64,000 nt of DNA from Muraenolepis orangiensis (Eukaryota; Chordata; Actinopteri; Gadiformes; Muraenolepididae). The position numbers and the translations under genes are program-made. Position 1 is the first letter of the stretch. Each line of letters begins with the position of its first letter. Positions 1 to 8,912 of this stretch are shown piece after piece. Location of the stretch: NCBI GenBank assembly GCA_027704905.1, contig CM051016.1, forward strand, positions 13,517,001-13,581,000, in the 5' to 3' direction. A model generated the notes under the pieces. The model did not search any database, was not told the DNA's origin, and worked only from the letters and a program-made list of their open reading frames with translations.

Positions 1-412
1 ATCTAATGTAATATTCACTATGGTTGTCTATGTTTCAAAGACCAAACAGACCAGAACAGATCACTTAAAGATGTGGTACATGAAACATATTCTGTGAGAA
101 GTGAACTGTAGTTATTCAAATTATGTCCACTTTAAGCAGATGTGCAGCTGTGTCTCTTGAGTGACTGAAAGTCAGTCAAAATGTAGGGCTGAGGTTTTCA
201 GAAGAGTCTCTGGAGATTCCAGTCATAGCAGTATGTGAGCATGTCCACAAACCAAGTCAGCGCTTCGCTCTTGTGTCAAACCACAGTCATTACAATAACG
301 AGTGATTCCTTGAACTAAACTCTTCTCAGGTCTGTCTTTATTAATAGCCCACAGCTTCAGGACTAGTCTGCTTGTCATTGGGTCAGCCTGGTAGCTGACA
401 GAGGCTAGTGTT
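1..412. other. Truncated copy of the post-C spacer
   Basis: Non-coding. It resembles the spacer that follows each C exon (compare 5911-6110 and 6480-6610), including the stretch ending in a gaggttttcagaagagtctc motif. I see no gene. It suggests that another cluster lay to the left of the window. Confidence 0.6.
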
Positions 413-482
413 TAGAGGTTGTTCCTCTTGGCATGCTTAGCTGCCAGGATGAGGGCTGTGAGGGTGGACCGAGGCTCGGCTT
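413..482 (-). pseudogene. PAK2-like last-exon fragment (small)
   Basis: Read on the minus strand this fragment gives EPRSTLTALILAAKHAKRNN followed by a stop. It matches the C-terminal tail of the PAK2-like exon at 32954-33037 (AKPLSTLTPLILAAKEAMRNN). Group I p21-activated kinases end in a similar AKPLSSLTPLI segment. Only about 20 codons remain and no splice acceptor is visible. It is probably a duplicated scrap of the kinase pseudogene in the middle of the window. The 483-735 stretch to its right holds nothing I recognise. Confidence 0.5.
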
Positions 483-735
483 GGATTCCAAGATAGAGTC
501 CAAGATAGCTTTGTTTTTATCCGGCTCAATGAGGAGCAAGGTGGTGTTGTTGTGTTGAACTTTCTTGATGGGAGTAAACATAGTAAGTGTATTGTGGAGT
601 GACCAGGCTGACAAGGCCCTCCACATGGGCTGGGAGAGGACAGCTCCCCCCCAGAGGGGAACTGGGTGAGGTCATTGAGGATCAATTCTGTTCAACAAAC
701 TGCTGCAGGTTTGACAATCAGCCTCACCTGCACCT

Positions 736-1135
736 GCTGGTGTCCCTGAATTGAGGTTGACTGCGGTGTATATCAGAAGTTTGGGAGCTTCTCTAGGTTT
801 CTGTAGGTACCAGCTGAGAGAACCATCAATATCTGAGCTCCCTGTGGCAGTGATGGACACAGTCCCCTCCAGACTAACAGTCTTTGATTTGTCAGGTTGT
901 GTCAGAAATCTACTGGCAGATGACTGATAATAAGTGGATGATGAGCCTTTTGAACCAATTTAAGACAGTCTTCAGTAGAACATTAGTCTAGAACACATCA
1001 GGAGCAGATATGAAAGAAGATACAGGAGGTTAAACACAGAATAAACCCCAATAATATGAGAAGAGTGAAAGAGCCATAACCCTCACCATGAGTGAGAAAT
1101 GCCAACACTGCTAGCAAGGCTGTGGATGACCTCAT
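736..1135 (-). pseudogene. VB1, truncated kappa-like V segment (family B)
   Basis: The leader exon (1087-1135) encodes MRSSTALLAVLAFLTH and ends at a CATG/GTGAGG donor. The V exon reads through FR1 (FLTQPDKSK), CDR1 (SSDIDGS), FR2 (SWYLQKPREAPKLLIY) and CDR2, then loses homology near 736. FR3, the second cysteine and the recombination signal are gone. The splice acceptor also differs from the intact copies (gactgataataag in place of gactctggaataag), which would change the splice phase. The first conserved cysteine is alanine, as in every other member of the family. It cannot encode a light chain. Confidence 0.85.
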
Positions 1136-1172
1136 CTTGCTCTGTGTCTGTGTGGCTGATGCTTGGCAGCTA

Positions 1173-1219
1173 GCATACTTAACTCTTGGCACTCAGAAGT
1201 ACTCAAAAGTCATGCAAAA
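1173..1219 (-). promoter_or_regulatory. VB1 promoter (octamer-like and weak TATA)
   Basis: On the minus strand an octamer-like TTTTGCAT (1212-1219, one mismatch from ATTTGCAT) precedes a weak TATA-like AAGTATG at about 1173-1181. The ATG lies roughly 40 bp further on. The layout matches immunoglobulin V promoters. Confidence 0.6.
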
Positions 1220-1369
1220 TAGCGGGCATGTGGGCGGACGTGCACCTGCTTAGAGAGATATGAAAGTGAAAGAGATAAGGTTGAGTGAGTGCATGACTTT
1301 GGAAAGGAAAATTCATATCTTGGTAATAGATACTGCATAACTGCATAACCCTGCTCACTACCTGTTTAT

Positions 1370-1545
1370 ACTTGTATACTTACATGTGTGTGTGTGTATA
1401 TATATATATATATACCTATAATTCTGCACATATCTCATACCTACTGAATAGCCTTCTTTTTTACATCGTATTTAACCTTAAAAGTATTTTCGCTGTACTG
1501 TACAATGACAATACATTTGAATCTAATCGAATCAAATATACAACA
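1370..1545. repeat. TA microsatellite and dispersed-element tail
   Basis: A short GT/TA tract (1386-1414) is followed by a stretch ending in acaatacatttgaatctaatc. That tail recurs many times in the window, for example at 14430, 15670, 25760, 49625, 52565 and 53830, and looks like the 3' end of a retroposon with an (AATCT)n tail. The adjoining 1546-1860 is unremarkable spacer. Confidence 0.5.
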
Positions 1546-1885
1546 AAAACTCTTACTACGTTCATCTCATCTCTCATCAGACAGAAAGAAATGACATGGA
1601 CATCGTGGTGTTATTGGACTGTTAGGTGTGCAATACTACAAGGACTACAGGCGACTTGTTATGATGTCATAGGCAGGGGGGGGGCAAAGGATGCTGGGGG
1701 AGGACCTGAGAGGATGTTGAAAAGTTAATAATCTAAATAAAGATTCACATTGTAGATGCAGTTAGACTCACGTCTATTCATTAACACAAAATATATCATT
1801 GATTTGTAGGGAGTAGTTATTATTTTTATTTTTATTTTTTTTTATTTTATTTTAACTACTTATTTTATCCCGAGGGAAATTACTT

Positions 1886-2068
1886 CTCTGCATCTTGACC
1901 CATCCTAGTGTTAGGAGCAGTGGGCAGCCATTAGTACAGCGCCTGGGGAGCAGCGTAGGGGGTGCCTTGCTCAAGGGCACTTAGGCAGTAACCTGGTGTT
2001 TCCGGGTCTTGAACCGGCGACCTTGCGGCTCCCAAGCCAAGTCCTTATCCACTGAGCTACTGCCCCCC
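1886..2068 (-). mobile_element. tRNA-derived SINE-like element
   Basis: The minus strand starts with a tRNA-like head: GGGGCAGTAGCTCAGTGG (box A-like) and, about 35 bp on, CCGGTTCAAGACCCGG (box B-like). Downstream are stretches such as GAGCAAGGCACC that are typical of fish tRNA-derived SINEs. The head does not make a sound cloverleaf, so this is not a tRNA gene. Confidence 0.6.
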
Positions 2069-2089
2069 CATATATGTATGTAAGGTCAA

Positions 2090-2440
2090 GTTGATGTAGT
2101 AGTTGTATTTAATAGATTGTGGATGAGGTTGTAGTTGTATGTAATACATTGTTATTAATGTATTATATGTATTTAATATGTTGTTGTTGAGGTAGTAGTT
2201 GTATGTAATTCACTGTAGTCGAGGTAGTATTTGTATTATATATGTTGTTGTTGAGGTAGTAGTTGTATTTATTATGTGAGAGTTGAGGTAGTAGTTGTAT
2301 GTTAAATGTTATAGTTGAGGTAGTAGTTGTGTATACTATGTTGTAGTAGAGAGTAGAGTTAGAAGCTGTAAATAATATGTGTTAGTTGAGGTAGTACCTG
2401 TATATACTATGTGGTAGTTGAGGTAGTATCTGTATAGTTA
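2090..2440. repeat. Diffuse minisatellite (TGAGGTAGTAG unit), cluster I
   Basis: Degenerate copies of the locus-wide unit, roughly GTTGAGGTAGTAGTTGTAT with spacer sequence of varying length. This is the worn form. Compact arrays occur at 7917, 15695, 42826, 49645 and 53858. Confidence 0.85.
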
Positions 2441-2591
2441 GTAGTGTAGAGCAGTATAAAGCTGGTGGTTGGTGGAGGCCCCTGGTTAGAGCACCTCTGT
2501 GCTCAGTGCTCTGTGTCAGAGTCTCTTCCTCCTCAGCAGCTGCAGCAGGTTCCTGCTGTAACAGCTCAGTGACTACAGTCTGACTGAGGGA
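2441..2591. other. Conserved V 3' flank with hairpin
   Basis: This flank lies just past the recombination signal of VA1. It recurs almost unchanged beside both V families (for example 8740-8884, 16485-16632, 44075-44221, 51325-51464, 55265-55409 and 63420-63567; shortened at 13222-13296, 24458-24534 and 27710-27781). It contains the inverted repeat CAGCAGG-TT-CCTGCTG, extended by AGCTG and CAGCT arms. Function unknown. Confidence 0.7.
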
Positions 2592-2619
2592 GGTTTATGT
2601 ACGGCTCTCAATCACTGTG
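2592..2619 (-). promoter_or_regulatory. VA1 recombination signal, 12-bp spacer
   Basis: Read on the minus strand: heptamer CACAGTG (2613-2619), 12-bp spacer, nonamer ACATAAACC (2592-2600; consensus ACAAAAACC). A 12-bp spacer on V is the kappa arrangement. Confidence 0.92.
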
Positions 2620-3078
2620 TGAACACAGTAACACTGTTAAGGTAGTGTTCACTCTGACAGTAATAAACTGCTGCATCTTCACGCTGTGTGCCGTCGATGG
2701 TCAGAGAGAAGTCAGTGCTGCTTCCACTGCCAGTAAACCGAGCTGGTGTTGATGATTCACGTGTATTAGTATATCTAATTAGGAGCTTGGGGGCTTCTCC
2801 AGGTTTCTGTTGGTACCAGAATAAATTATTGCTATAAATCGCTGGGTTGGTTTTACAGGTTAGAGTGACTCTGGATCCTGCAGTAAAAGACTCTACTGGT
2901 GGCTGAGTCACAGTCACCTGACTGCTGGTTCCTACAGAAAACAAACAAACCACTCAGTTATCCAATAGAAAACACAAGCAAACAAAGACTGTTCTTCAAC
3001 ATTGTCATTGAGTAAAATGAACCGACCTGTTAAGGATCCACAGACCATTGTCCAGAAAAGGATGGTGAGGTGGTTCAT
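2620..3078 (-). CDS. VA1, kappa-like light-chain V segment (family A)
   Basis: Germline V segment that supplies the antigen-binding variable domain of a light chain after joining to J. The leader exon 3027-3078 encodes MNHLTILFWTMVCGSLT and ends at ACAG/GTCGGT. After a 95-bp intron the V exon (2620-2931) follows the acceptor TTTCTGTAG. It encodes FR1 (SSQVTVTQPPVESFTAG, first Cys in LTCKTN), CDR1 near NPAIYSNN, FR2 with FWYQQKPGEAPKLLI, CDR2 near YTNTRES, FR3 (PARFTGSGSSTDFSLTI) and the second Cys in VYYCQSEHYLNS. It is open throughout with an intact signal. It lies head-to-head with J1, about 1.15 kb away, so joining would be by inversion. Confidence 0.93.
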
Positions 3079-3143
3079 GGTTGCCACGGTTTCTGGGGTG
3101 TTGAGTGACAGCTCAGAGTCCTGCAGTGTTGAACTCAGAGCAC

Positions 3144-3186
3144 TTTAAACCCTCTCAGAACCCCAGTTTCAGCTGAGCATGCAAAG
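3144..3186 (-). promoter_or_regulatory. VA1 promoter (octamer-like and TATA-like)
   Basis: Minus-strand CTTTGCAT (3179-3186) resembles the octamer ATTTGCAT. A TTTAAA box at 3144-3149 lies about 30 bp downstream and about 66 bp before the ATG. The same pair is kept upstream of all six VA segments. Confidence 0.7.
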
Positions 3187-3730
3187 CTTCCTCTATATGG
3201 AAATGACCTGTTTCCACTCATCCCTCTGGGGCTTAGAGTGAATTCATACATTCTGGGAGAACCACAGTATCTCTTCTACATTCACACTTTATGGATTATA
3301 ATGTTGTTTTAGCTGCCAACTGATAATCGGAACTCAGAATCTGTGACTTTTTTCTCAATCATTTATTTCTTGGTTTGTATGAAATTCTTTAATTTTCTAA
3401 TTCTTATAAAAACAACATTTGACCTTTTTAAAACATGTTAATGTCATAACAATATTTTAGTAATAAATGCTTTTTCATTATATTGCTTTTCATTAAGTTT
3501 AGTTTGTGAAATTGTGCTGAGATAATAAAAAGTCTAGTCTAGTCTTCTAGTCTGCCTTCAACTATGTTATGATAATAAATGCTGAATAAATATAATTGAA
3601 TAAATCCATACATTCAAACACATTATTAAAGTTACTAACCAGAGCTTGAGTTGTTATGTGAATTAGTTCATAGTTTCTTGTGATAAGTTAGTGTCTGTGT
3701 GTCAGTAAGAGATGTCTTCAGTCTGTGGGA
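3187..3730. other. V-J intervening sequence, cluster I
   Basis: AT-rich non-coding DNA between the V promoter and the J signal. It is repeated in the other V-J-C clusters. I see no gene. It would be flipped during inversional joining. Confidence 0.7.
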
Positions 3731-3769
3731 GGTTTTTGTACGGTTCCTTAATGAGTTTGTATCACTGTG
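3731..3769 (+). promoter_or_regulatory. J1 recombination signal, 23-bp spacer
   Basis: Nonamer GGTTTTTGT (3731-3739), exactly 23 bp, heptamer CACTGTG (3763-3769), directly abutting J1. Confidence 0.93.
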
Positions 3770-3807
3770 GTTGACTTTTGGTGGAGGCACCAAACTCATC
3801 GTTGACT
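3770..3807 (+). CDS. J1 light-chain joining segment
   Basis: 38 bp reading (one base then) LTFGGGTKLIVD, with the FGxG motif, ending GACT before donor GTAAGT. The first codon is TTG, where the other four J segments have TAC (Tyr). It keeps lysine in GTKL, as does J2. Confidence 0.92.
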
Positions 3808-4591
3808 GTAAGTACAAAGACACTTTTCTTTATCTGACATAACTACCTGAAAACGACCTTTATATTTAAATAGGTGTGAATAACGGAATGCTTTTATTTT
3901 TATCCTAAACACATTTGTTTTTGTTGTTTATGTTAAGGTGTAAACATTGTAAACTAATTATTTACTGGAGTTCAGTCATTAAATGTAATATTGCCATTAT
4001 TTTTCTATTGATTTAATGATGAGCTTTCATGAATGATATTGATTTACTTTGTACTTCATGAAATAGACAAACAAGTATCCTTCAATTTCAGTTTTGACTT
4101 CTAAAAAGTTGTAATTGAATGAAAAGAGCATTTTATTTTCAAATGTATTTCTGTGCTTGAAGGTTCTCTTTGCAAATTATTCTGTAGTATTTTGGACAAA
4201 TGTTACATTTATTCTAAGAAAAGGAAGTAAAAAACGAATCTGAAGAAGTTCTGCCACCTGACCGTTGCTGAAACATCATGTATTTTTCATGTATTCATTT
4301 ATGTGTTGAAATGTGGAAATTAATTCAAATTAATACATGGCTAATTTAAATGTTTCAAACATTTTAATGTGTCATGTATTCATTTATGTGTTGACATGTA
4401 GATATTAATTTCAATTAATTCATAGCTAATTTAAATGTTTCAAACATTTTAATGTGTCATGTATTAACTTATATTCATTTCCACATTTCAATGAACAGGT
4501 CCAACTGTTGTTGAATGTTCCTCTGTTCTCCCTATGAGTGGTGATGTTCACTAAGCCTGTTGTCCACTTGTCTCCTCCCTCTCTCTTCCAG
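3808..4591 (+). other. J1-C1 intron
   Basis: Runs from donor GTAAGT to acceptor CTCTCTTCCAG. It holds an octamer-like ATTTGCAA on the minus strand near 4170. Two tandem copies of a roughly 105-bp unit (starting near 4277 and 4372) contain gctaatttaaatgtttcaaac. The intron before C5 has only one copy of that unit. No other element was recognised, and no clear NF-kappaB enhancer site was seen. Confidence 0.65.
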
Positions 4592-4914
4592 TGGGAGTGG
4601 TGCAGCCCACCCTGAGCATCCTCCCTCCCTCCAGAGTGGAGCTGGAGCAGGGCAGTGCTGCACTGCTGTGTTTGGCCACTGGGGGCTTCCCCTCAGACTG
4701 GAAGCTTGGCTGGAAGGTGGGGGGCAGCAGCAGGTCTGAGGGGGTGTCAGGTAGCCTGGGAGTCCTGGGGAAAGATGGCACCTACAGCTGGAGCAGCACC
4801 TTGACCCTGCCTGCAGACCAGTGGAGGAAGGCGGGCTCAGTGAGCTGTGAGGCCAGTAAGAATGGGCAGACGCCTGTCACTCAAAGCCTGAATCCTGGCC
4901 AGTGTTCAGAGTAG
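4592..4914 (+). CDS. C1, kappa-like light-chain constant exon
   Basis: Single exon for the light-chain constant domain, spliced to J through a split codon (T/TG, Leu). It encodes about 107 residues starting GVVQPTLSILPPSRVELEQG, a normal C1-set Ig length. Intradomain cysteines are in ALLCLATG (about residue 27) and VSCEAS (about 86), with core Trp in WKLGWKVG. The fourth-from-end GQCSE carries the cysteine expected to bond to the heavy chain. Stop TAG at 4912-4914. The reading frame is open and a poly(A) signal follows, so it looks functional. Confidence 0.95.
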
Positions 4915-5104
4915 AGAGGCTCTATGATGGAAGAACTGCAGAATAAGCATGTCCTCTGACATGTCTGTTTCATATCTCTCTGTCTTAGTGAGCACTTCAG
5001 CTTTTGATGAATTACATGAATATAACATGTCTTTCAGCCGTTATTATTATGCATTCCAGTTTTCATCCCTTGCTTGTGTTTATCACATTGTATGCTGATG
5101 CTAT

Positions 5105-5110
5105 AATAAA
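5105..5110 (+). terminator. Poly(A) signal of C1
   Basis: AATAAA about 190 bp after the stop codon, in the conserved context gctataataaagatgg shared by all five C exons. Confidence 0.8.
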
Positions 5111-5202
5111 GATGGAAAAATACACTTTTCATGCAATCATTCTGATTTTATATCTGCTGTAATTTTTTTATTTTTTTTATTCAGAAACTGGAAATGATTT
5201 AC

Positions 5203-5590
5203 ATTTCAAGTCAAGTCAAGTCAAGTTTATTTTCACTTCACAGTTTACACAAGTATAAAGCAGTGATGTGAAAATCTTATGTGCAATACCCAACGACAGA
5301 CAGCAGTTATAAAAATAAGATAAAAATAGATAAAAATAGAATAAAGTTTAAAAATAAAAATAAAAATGCAATTTATAAAATGCAAAATATCGGCACAGAA
5401 AAGAGCAATATGTATATATAAATAAATGTAATAAAATATACATTGTTATATGCTATATGCCCTTGTTCAGCAGCCTGTGGAAGCTGTCTCTAAGCCTATT
5501 TGTACGGCACTTGATACTGCGGTATCGCCTGCCTGACGGTAAGAGTGTGTACAGTTCGTGGCTGGGGTGGGCAATGTCAATTTCTTTATG
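5203..5590 (-). mobile_element. Retroposon 3' end with (TTGAC)n tail
   Basis: Read on the minus strand it ends in repeated TTGAC. The body contains a motif near 5470-5570 (cagcctgtggaagctgtctctaagcc, then tgacggtaagagtg) like the 3' region of many fish retroposons. The same element follows every C exon, so it was present before the clusters were duplicated. A copy of its tail alone sits inside the LINE at 37411. Confidence 0.6.
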
Positions 5591-6275
5591 AAGTTAGTTG
5601 TAGTACCATTCTGAACAATGTGTTAAAGCTATGCTGTGTATCTCTGAATGAACAACGCGTTGGTTGAGTGATGGTCTTGGACCGTGTGTTCACTGTATCC
5701 AGTGGATCTGTGTCAGTCATAGAGACACTGCTGCTGAAATGACCCATGTGTGTCAGACTGACTTTATGTCACTTTATAAAATAGTACTTCAGGGGGGGTC
5801 CAGGTTTCTGCAGATATCAACTTAGAAACATGTAAAAGTATGTCCTAAAAAACACTCGGTATCTCTCACCGAGACGTAGGAACTCTAGCATGCTGAGTCG
5901 TGGTTACATATTCATCATGGTTATCTATGTGTCAAAAGACCAAACAGACATCACTAAAATATGTGGTACATGAAACATATTCTGTGAGCAGTGAACTGTG
6001 GTTATTCAAATGATGTCCATTTTTATCAGATGTGCAGCTGTGTCTCTTGAGTGACTCAAAGTCAGTGGAAAGTAGGGCTGAGGTTTTCAGAAGAGTCTCT
6101 GGAGATTGTCAAACTGTCAAGCACTAACAATGACTGGTCTGTGTAACTACAATACTGTACTTACTATATTTAGTACCAAGTACACTACTTAGCTACATGT
6201 TTACATCCCACTACACCTTTGTATGTAGGCTATATATATATGTTCTTATTTGGACTACTGTACAGGGCCACTGCA

Positions 6276-6313
<38 letters not shown>

Positions 6314-6775
6314 CTCATTTTTCACCATTTTAAATGTGTTTATTTAGTTTGGTTAGTTATTTTTTAAATAATTCATATTTTTTTAATTGCTGGTGTGTAA
6401 AGACGGACCGTGAGGATTGCTACCCAATTCTATTGTACTTGTTCAATGATAAGTAAGGCCTTCTGATTCAGATGCTTGTGAAAGCAGCAAGCGTGCATGT
6501 CCACAAATGCTGAACTTTGCCCTCTTGTGTCAAACCGAAGCCACTGCAACGAAGGGTGATCATGAACCAAACTCTGTTCAGGTCCATCTTTAATAATAAC
6601 TTATAGATTCAGGAGTAGTATGCTTTTGATTTAACAGCATTGACGCTTAGCATATGACGATATGACGTCATATCGTGATATCACGATAAGTCATATCAAT
6701 CATGTTTTAAACCTCTAAATGGAATGTGTGCTCTCTGACCGGACAGCAAGGTTTCATATGACGGTCCATTATATT
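5591..6775. other. Post-C spacer, cluster I
   Basis: Non-coding spacer repeated after the other C exons, with an uninterrupted TA run at about 6278-6312. No gene recognised. Confidence 0.6.
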
Positions 6776-7206
6776 TGTCACGGGGTAGTGTTGGTAAGGA
6801 CCCAGAACGCAGACCAACGATGCTTTATTGCATGGTAAGTCGATCAGCGGGTACCGGCAGGTAGTTAGGTAGGTGGAGTGAGAACAAAGCACGAACTAGC
6901 AATCGTGTTTGGGGAAGCCAGGGGATATATACACCCAGGTGAGGTGATTGTCATTAGCGGCAATAGCCGACAGGTGTGTAGGTGCGCAGCCAAGACACAA
7001 GCCGTGGCCACGCCCCCTGTCACACACCGCAACCGTGACAAGAATTATTTGTTTATAATAGTTTTATTTTAGATAGTTGTTGTTTTGTTTTTTTAGCTTA
7101 GGTTTTAGTATTCTTGTGTGTGCATTTATTCCCCCTGTGTCAACTGTTGCACCTTAATTTCCCTCGGGATTAATAAAGTTTTCTGAATCTGAATCTGAAT
7201 CTGAAT
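6776..7206. mobile_element. Cluster-I-specific insertion (solo-LTR-like plus (TCTGAA)n tail)
   Basis: The spacer reads straight through ttatattcctagtc in the other clusters but is interrupted here. The first 265 bp (6776-7040) begin TGTCACGG and end CCGTGACA, an inverted end pair like a small LTR or a MITE. About 165 bp more end in three copies of TCTGAA. No coding capacity seen. Confidence 0.55.
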
Positions 7207-7212
7207 ATTCCT

Positions 7213-7870
7213 AGTATAGGTCTGCAATAACGATCCCTATAACTAAAGAAGAGTTGCATAACCTCTTCTAAAAGTATATTTGCAACCCTGCAGTGTGTGC
7301 AGATGTAATCTGAATCAGATTGTCGATTGACCACAAAGCATTAGCATGCTGCACGTGTTTCCATTTGGTGAAATGTGTGAAATGAGGCAGCTCAACTGAG
7401 AGTTACAATTAACTTTATGAAGAAAACTGATCTCAAACGTTAGAGAGATTGTAGAAAACAGTACGAAATATACAAAACTAATCATATTGCTTTGAAAATA
7501 CTGCTTGCATTGTCAAAACAATGAAAAAGGTGAACGGCCTGAAACAAAAAGAAAATTACTTTTGGTTTTCAACCGTTTTCAAACGTCTTCAACCTGCGGC
7601 TGCACAACTTTAACGTTGGCGGGAACCGAGTTTCTCCGTTTTCAGAGCGTTTGAATGCAGGAAAGAATGATTGTCTGATCGTCGGCGATACAGAACCGTG
7701 AGCTAAACCCGGAGACGTGGTGAACACAACCACCCGCAAGGTGACGGAGCGTGACCCGCCTATCAAAGTCCTGCTTTACCAGCAAGCTAAAAAGGAACCT
7801 TGGCCCTCGGCTATCGTCCAATATGAGACGGGTACCGCTTAGTCCGCGAGTTGGGAAAACAATGGTGGAA
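7213..7870. repeat. Multi-copy spacer unit (copy 1)
   Basis: A roughly 600-bp unit starting gcaataacgatccctataac and ending near gacgggtaccgctt. Relatives lie at 9645, 21045, 32031, 48300 and 59466. Some copies hold an open stretch on the plus strand (best at 48609-48806) ending at an ATGACTGG/GTGAGC donor-like site. The protein is not recognised. This copy has a small deletion where the others read nearly continuously. Confidence 0.5.
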
Positions 7871-7916
7871 ACTCAAGTGAATCCCCGGTCAAGGTCCTGG
7901 TGACTGGCAGATGGGA

Positions 7917-8738
7917 TGATATGTGGTAGTTGAGGTAGTAGTTGTATATGATATGTGGTAGTTTAGGTAGTAGTTGTATATGATATGTGGTAGTTGAGGT
8001 AGTAGTTGTATATAATATGTGGTAGTTGAGGTAGTAGTTGTATATAATATGTGGTAGTTGAGGTAGTAGTAGTATATACTATGTGGTAGTTGAGGTAGTA
8101 GTTGTATATACTATGTGGTAGTTGAGGTAGTAGTATATACTATGTGGTAGTTGAGGTAGTAGTAGTATATACTATGTGGTAGTTGAGGTAGTAGTAGTTT
8201 ATACTATGTGGTAGCTGAGGTAATAGTAGTATATACTATGTGGTAGTTGAGTTAGTAGTAGTATATACTATGTGGTAGTTGAGGTAGTAGTTGTATATAC
8301 TATGTGGTAGTTGAGATAGTAGTATATACTATGTGGTAGTTGAGGTAGTAGTAGTATATACTATGTGGTAGTTGAGGTAGTAGTTGTATATACTATGTGG
8401 TAGTTGAGGTAGTAGTTTATATACTATGCGGTAGTTGAGGTAGTAGTATATACTATGTGGTAGTTGAGGTAGTAGTTGTATATACAATGTGGTAGTTGAG
8501 ATAGTAGTATAAACTATGCGGTAGTTGAGGTAGTAGTATATACTATGTGGTAGTTGAGGTAGTAGTTGTATATACTATGTGGTAGTTGAGGTAGTAGTAG
8601 TATATACTATGTGGTAGTTGAGGTAGTAGTATATACTATGTGGTAGTTGAGGTAGTAGTAGTATATACTATGTGGTAGTTGAGGTAGTAGTAGTATATAC
8701 TATGTGGTAGTTGAGGTAGTATCTGTATATTTCATAGT
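7917..8738. repeat. Compact TGAGGTAGTAG minisatellite array
   Basis: Tandem units of about 29-32 bp, typified by TATGTGGTAGTTGAGGTAG followed by TAGTAGTATATAC or TAGTTGTATATAC. I count about 21 TGAGGTAG motifs by eye. The plus strand has almost no C. The array ends in a fixed last unit, TGAGGTAGTATCTGTATA, then the V 3' flank. Confidence 0.95.
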
Positions 8739-8884
8739 GTAGAGGAGTATAAAGCTGGTGGTTGGTGGAGGCCCCTGGTTAGAGCAGCTCTGTGCTCAGT
8801 GCTCTGTGTCAGAGTCTCTTCCTCCTCAGCAGCTGCAGCAGGTTCCTGCTGTAACAGCTCAGTGACTACAGTCTGACTGAGGGA

Positions 8885-8912
8885 GGTTTATGTACGGCTC
8901 TCAATCACTGTG
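8885..8912 (-). promoter_or_regulatory. VA2 recombination signal, 12-bp spacer
   Basis: Heptamer CACAGTG (8906-8912), 12 bp, nonamer ACATAAACC (8885-8893), identical to that of VA1. Confidence 0.9.

Noticed and set aside
1990..2068. tRNA gene on the minus strand
   Set aside because: Box A and box B-like motifs are present but the cloverleaf is poor and SINE body sequence follows.
2592..3078. Lambda-type light chain
   Set aside because: The V signal has a 12-bp and the J signal a 23-bp spacer, the kappa polarity. Lambda has the reverse.
4551..4781. Minus-strand open frame opposite each C exon
   Set aside because: It is antisense to a well-supported constant exon and follows its codon pattern. 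There is no independent evidence.
7917..8738. CRISPR array
   Set aside because: Units are contiguous minisatellite repeats of varying length without unique spacers, in a vertebrate genome.
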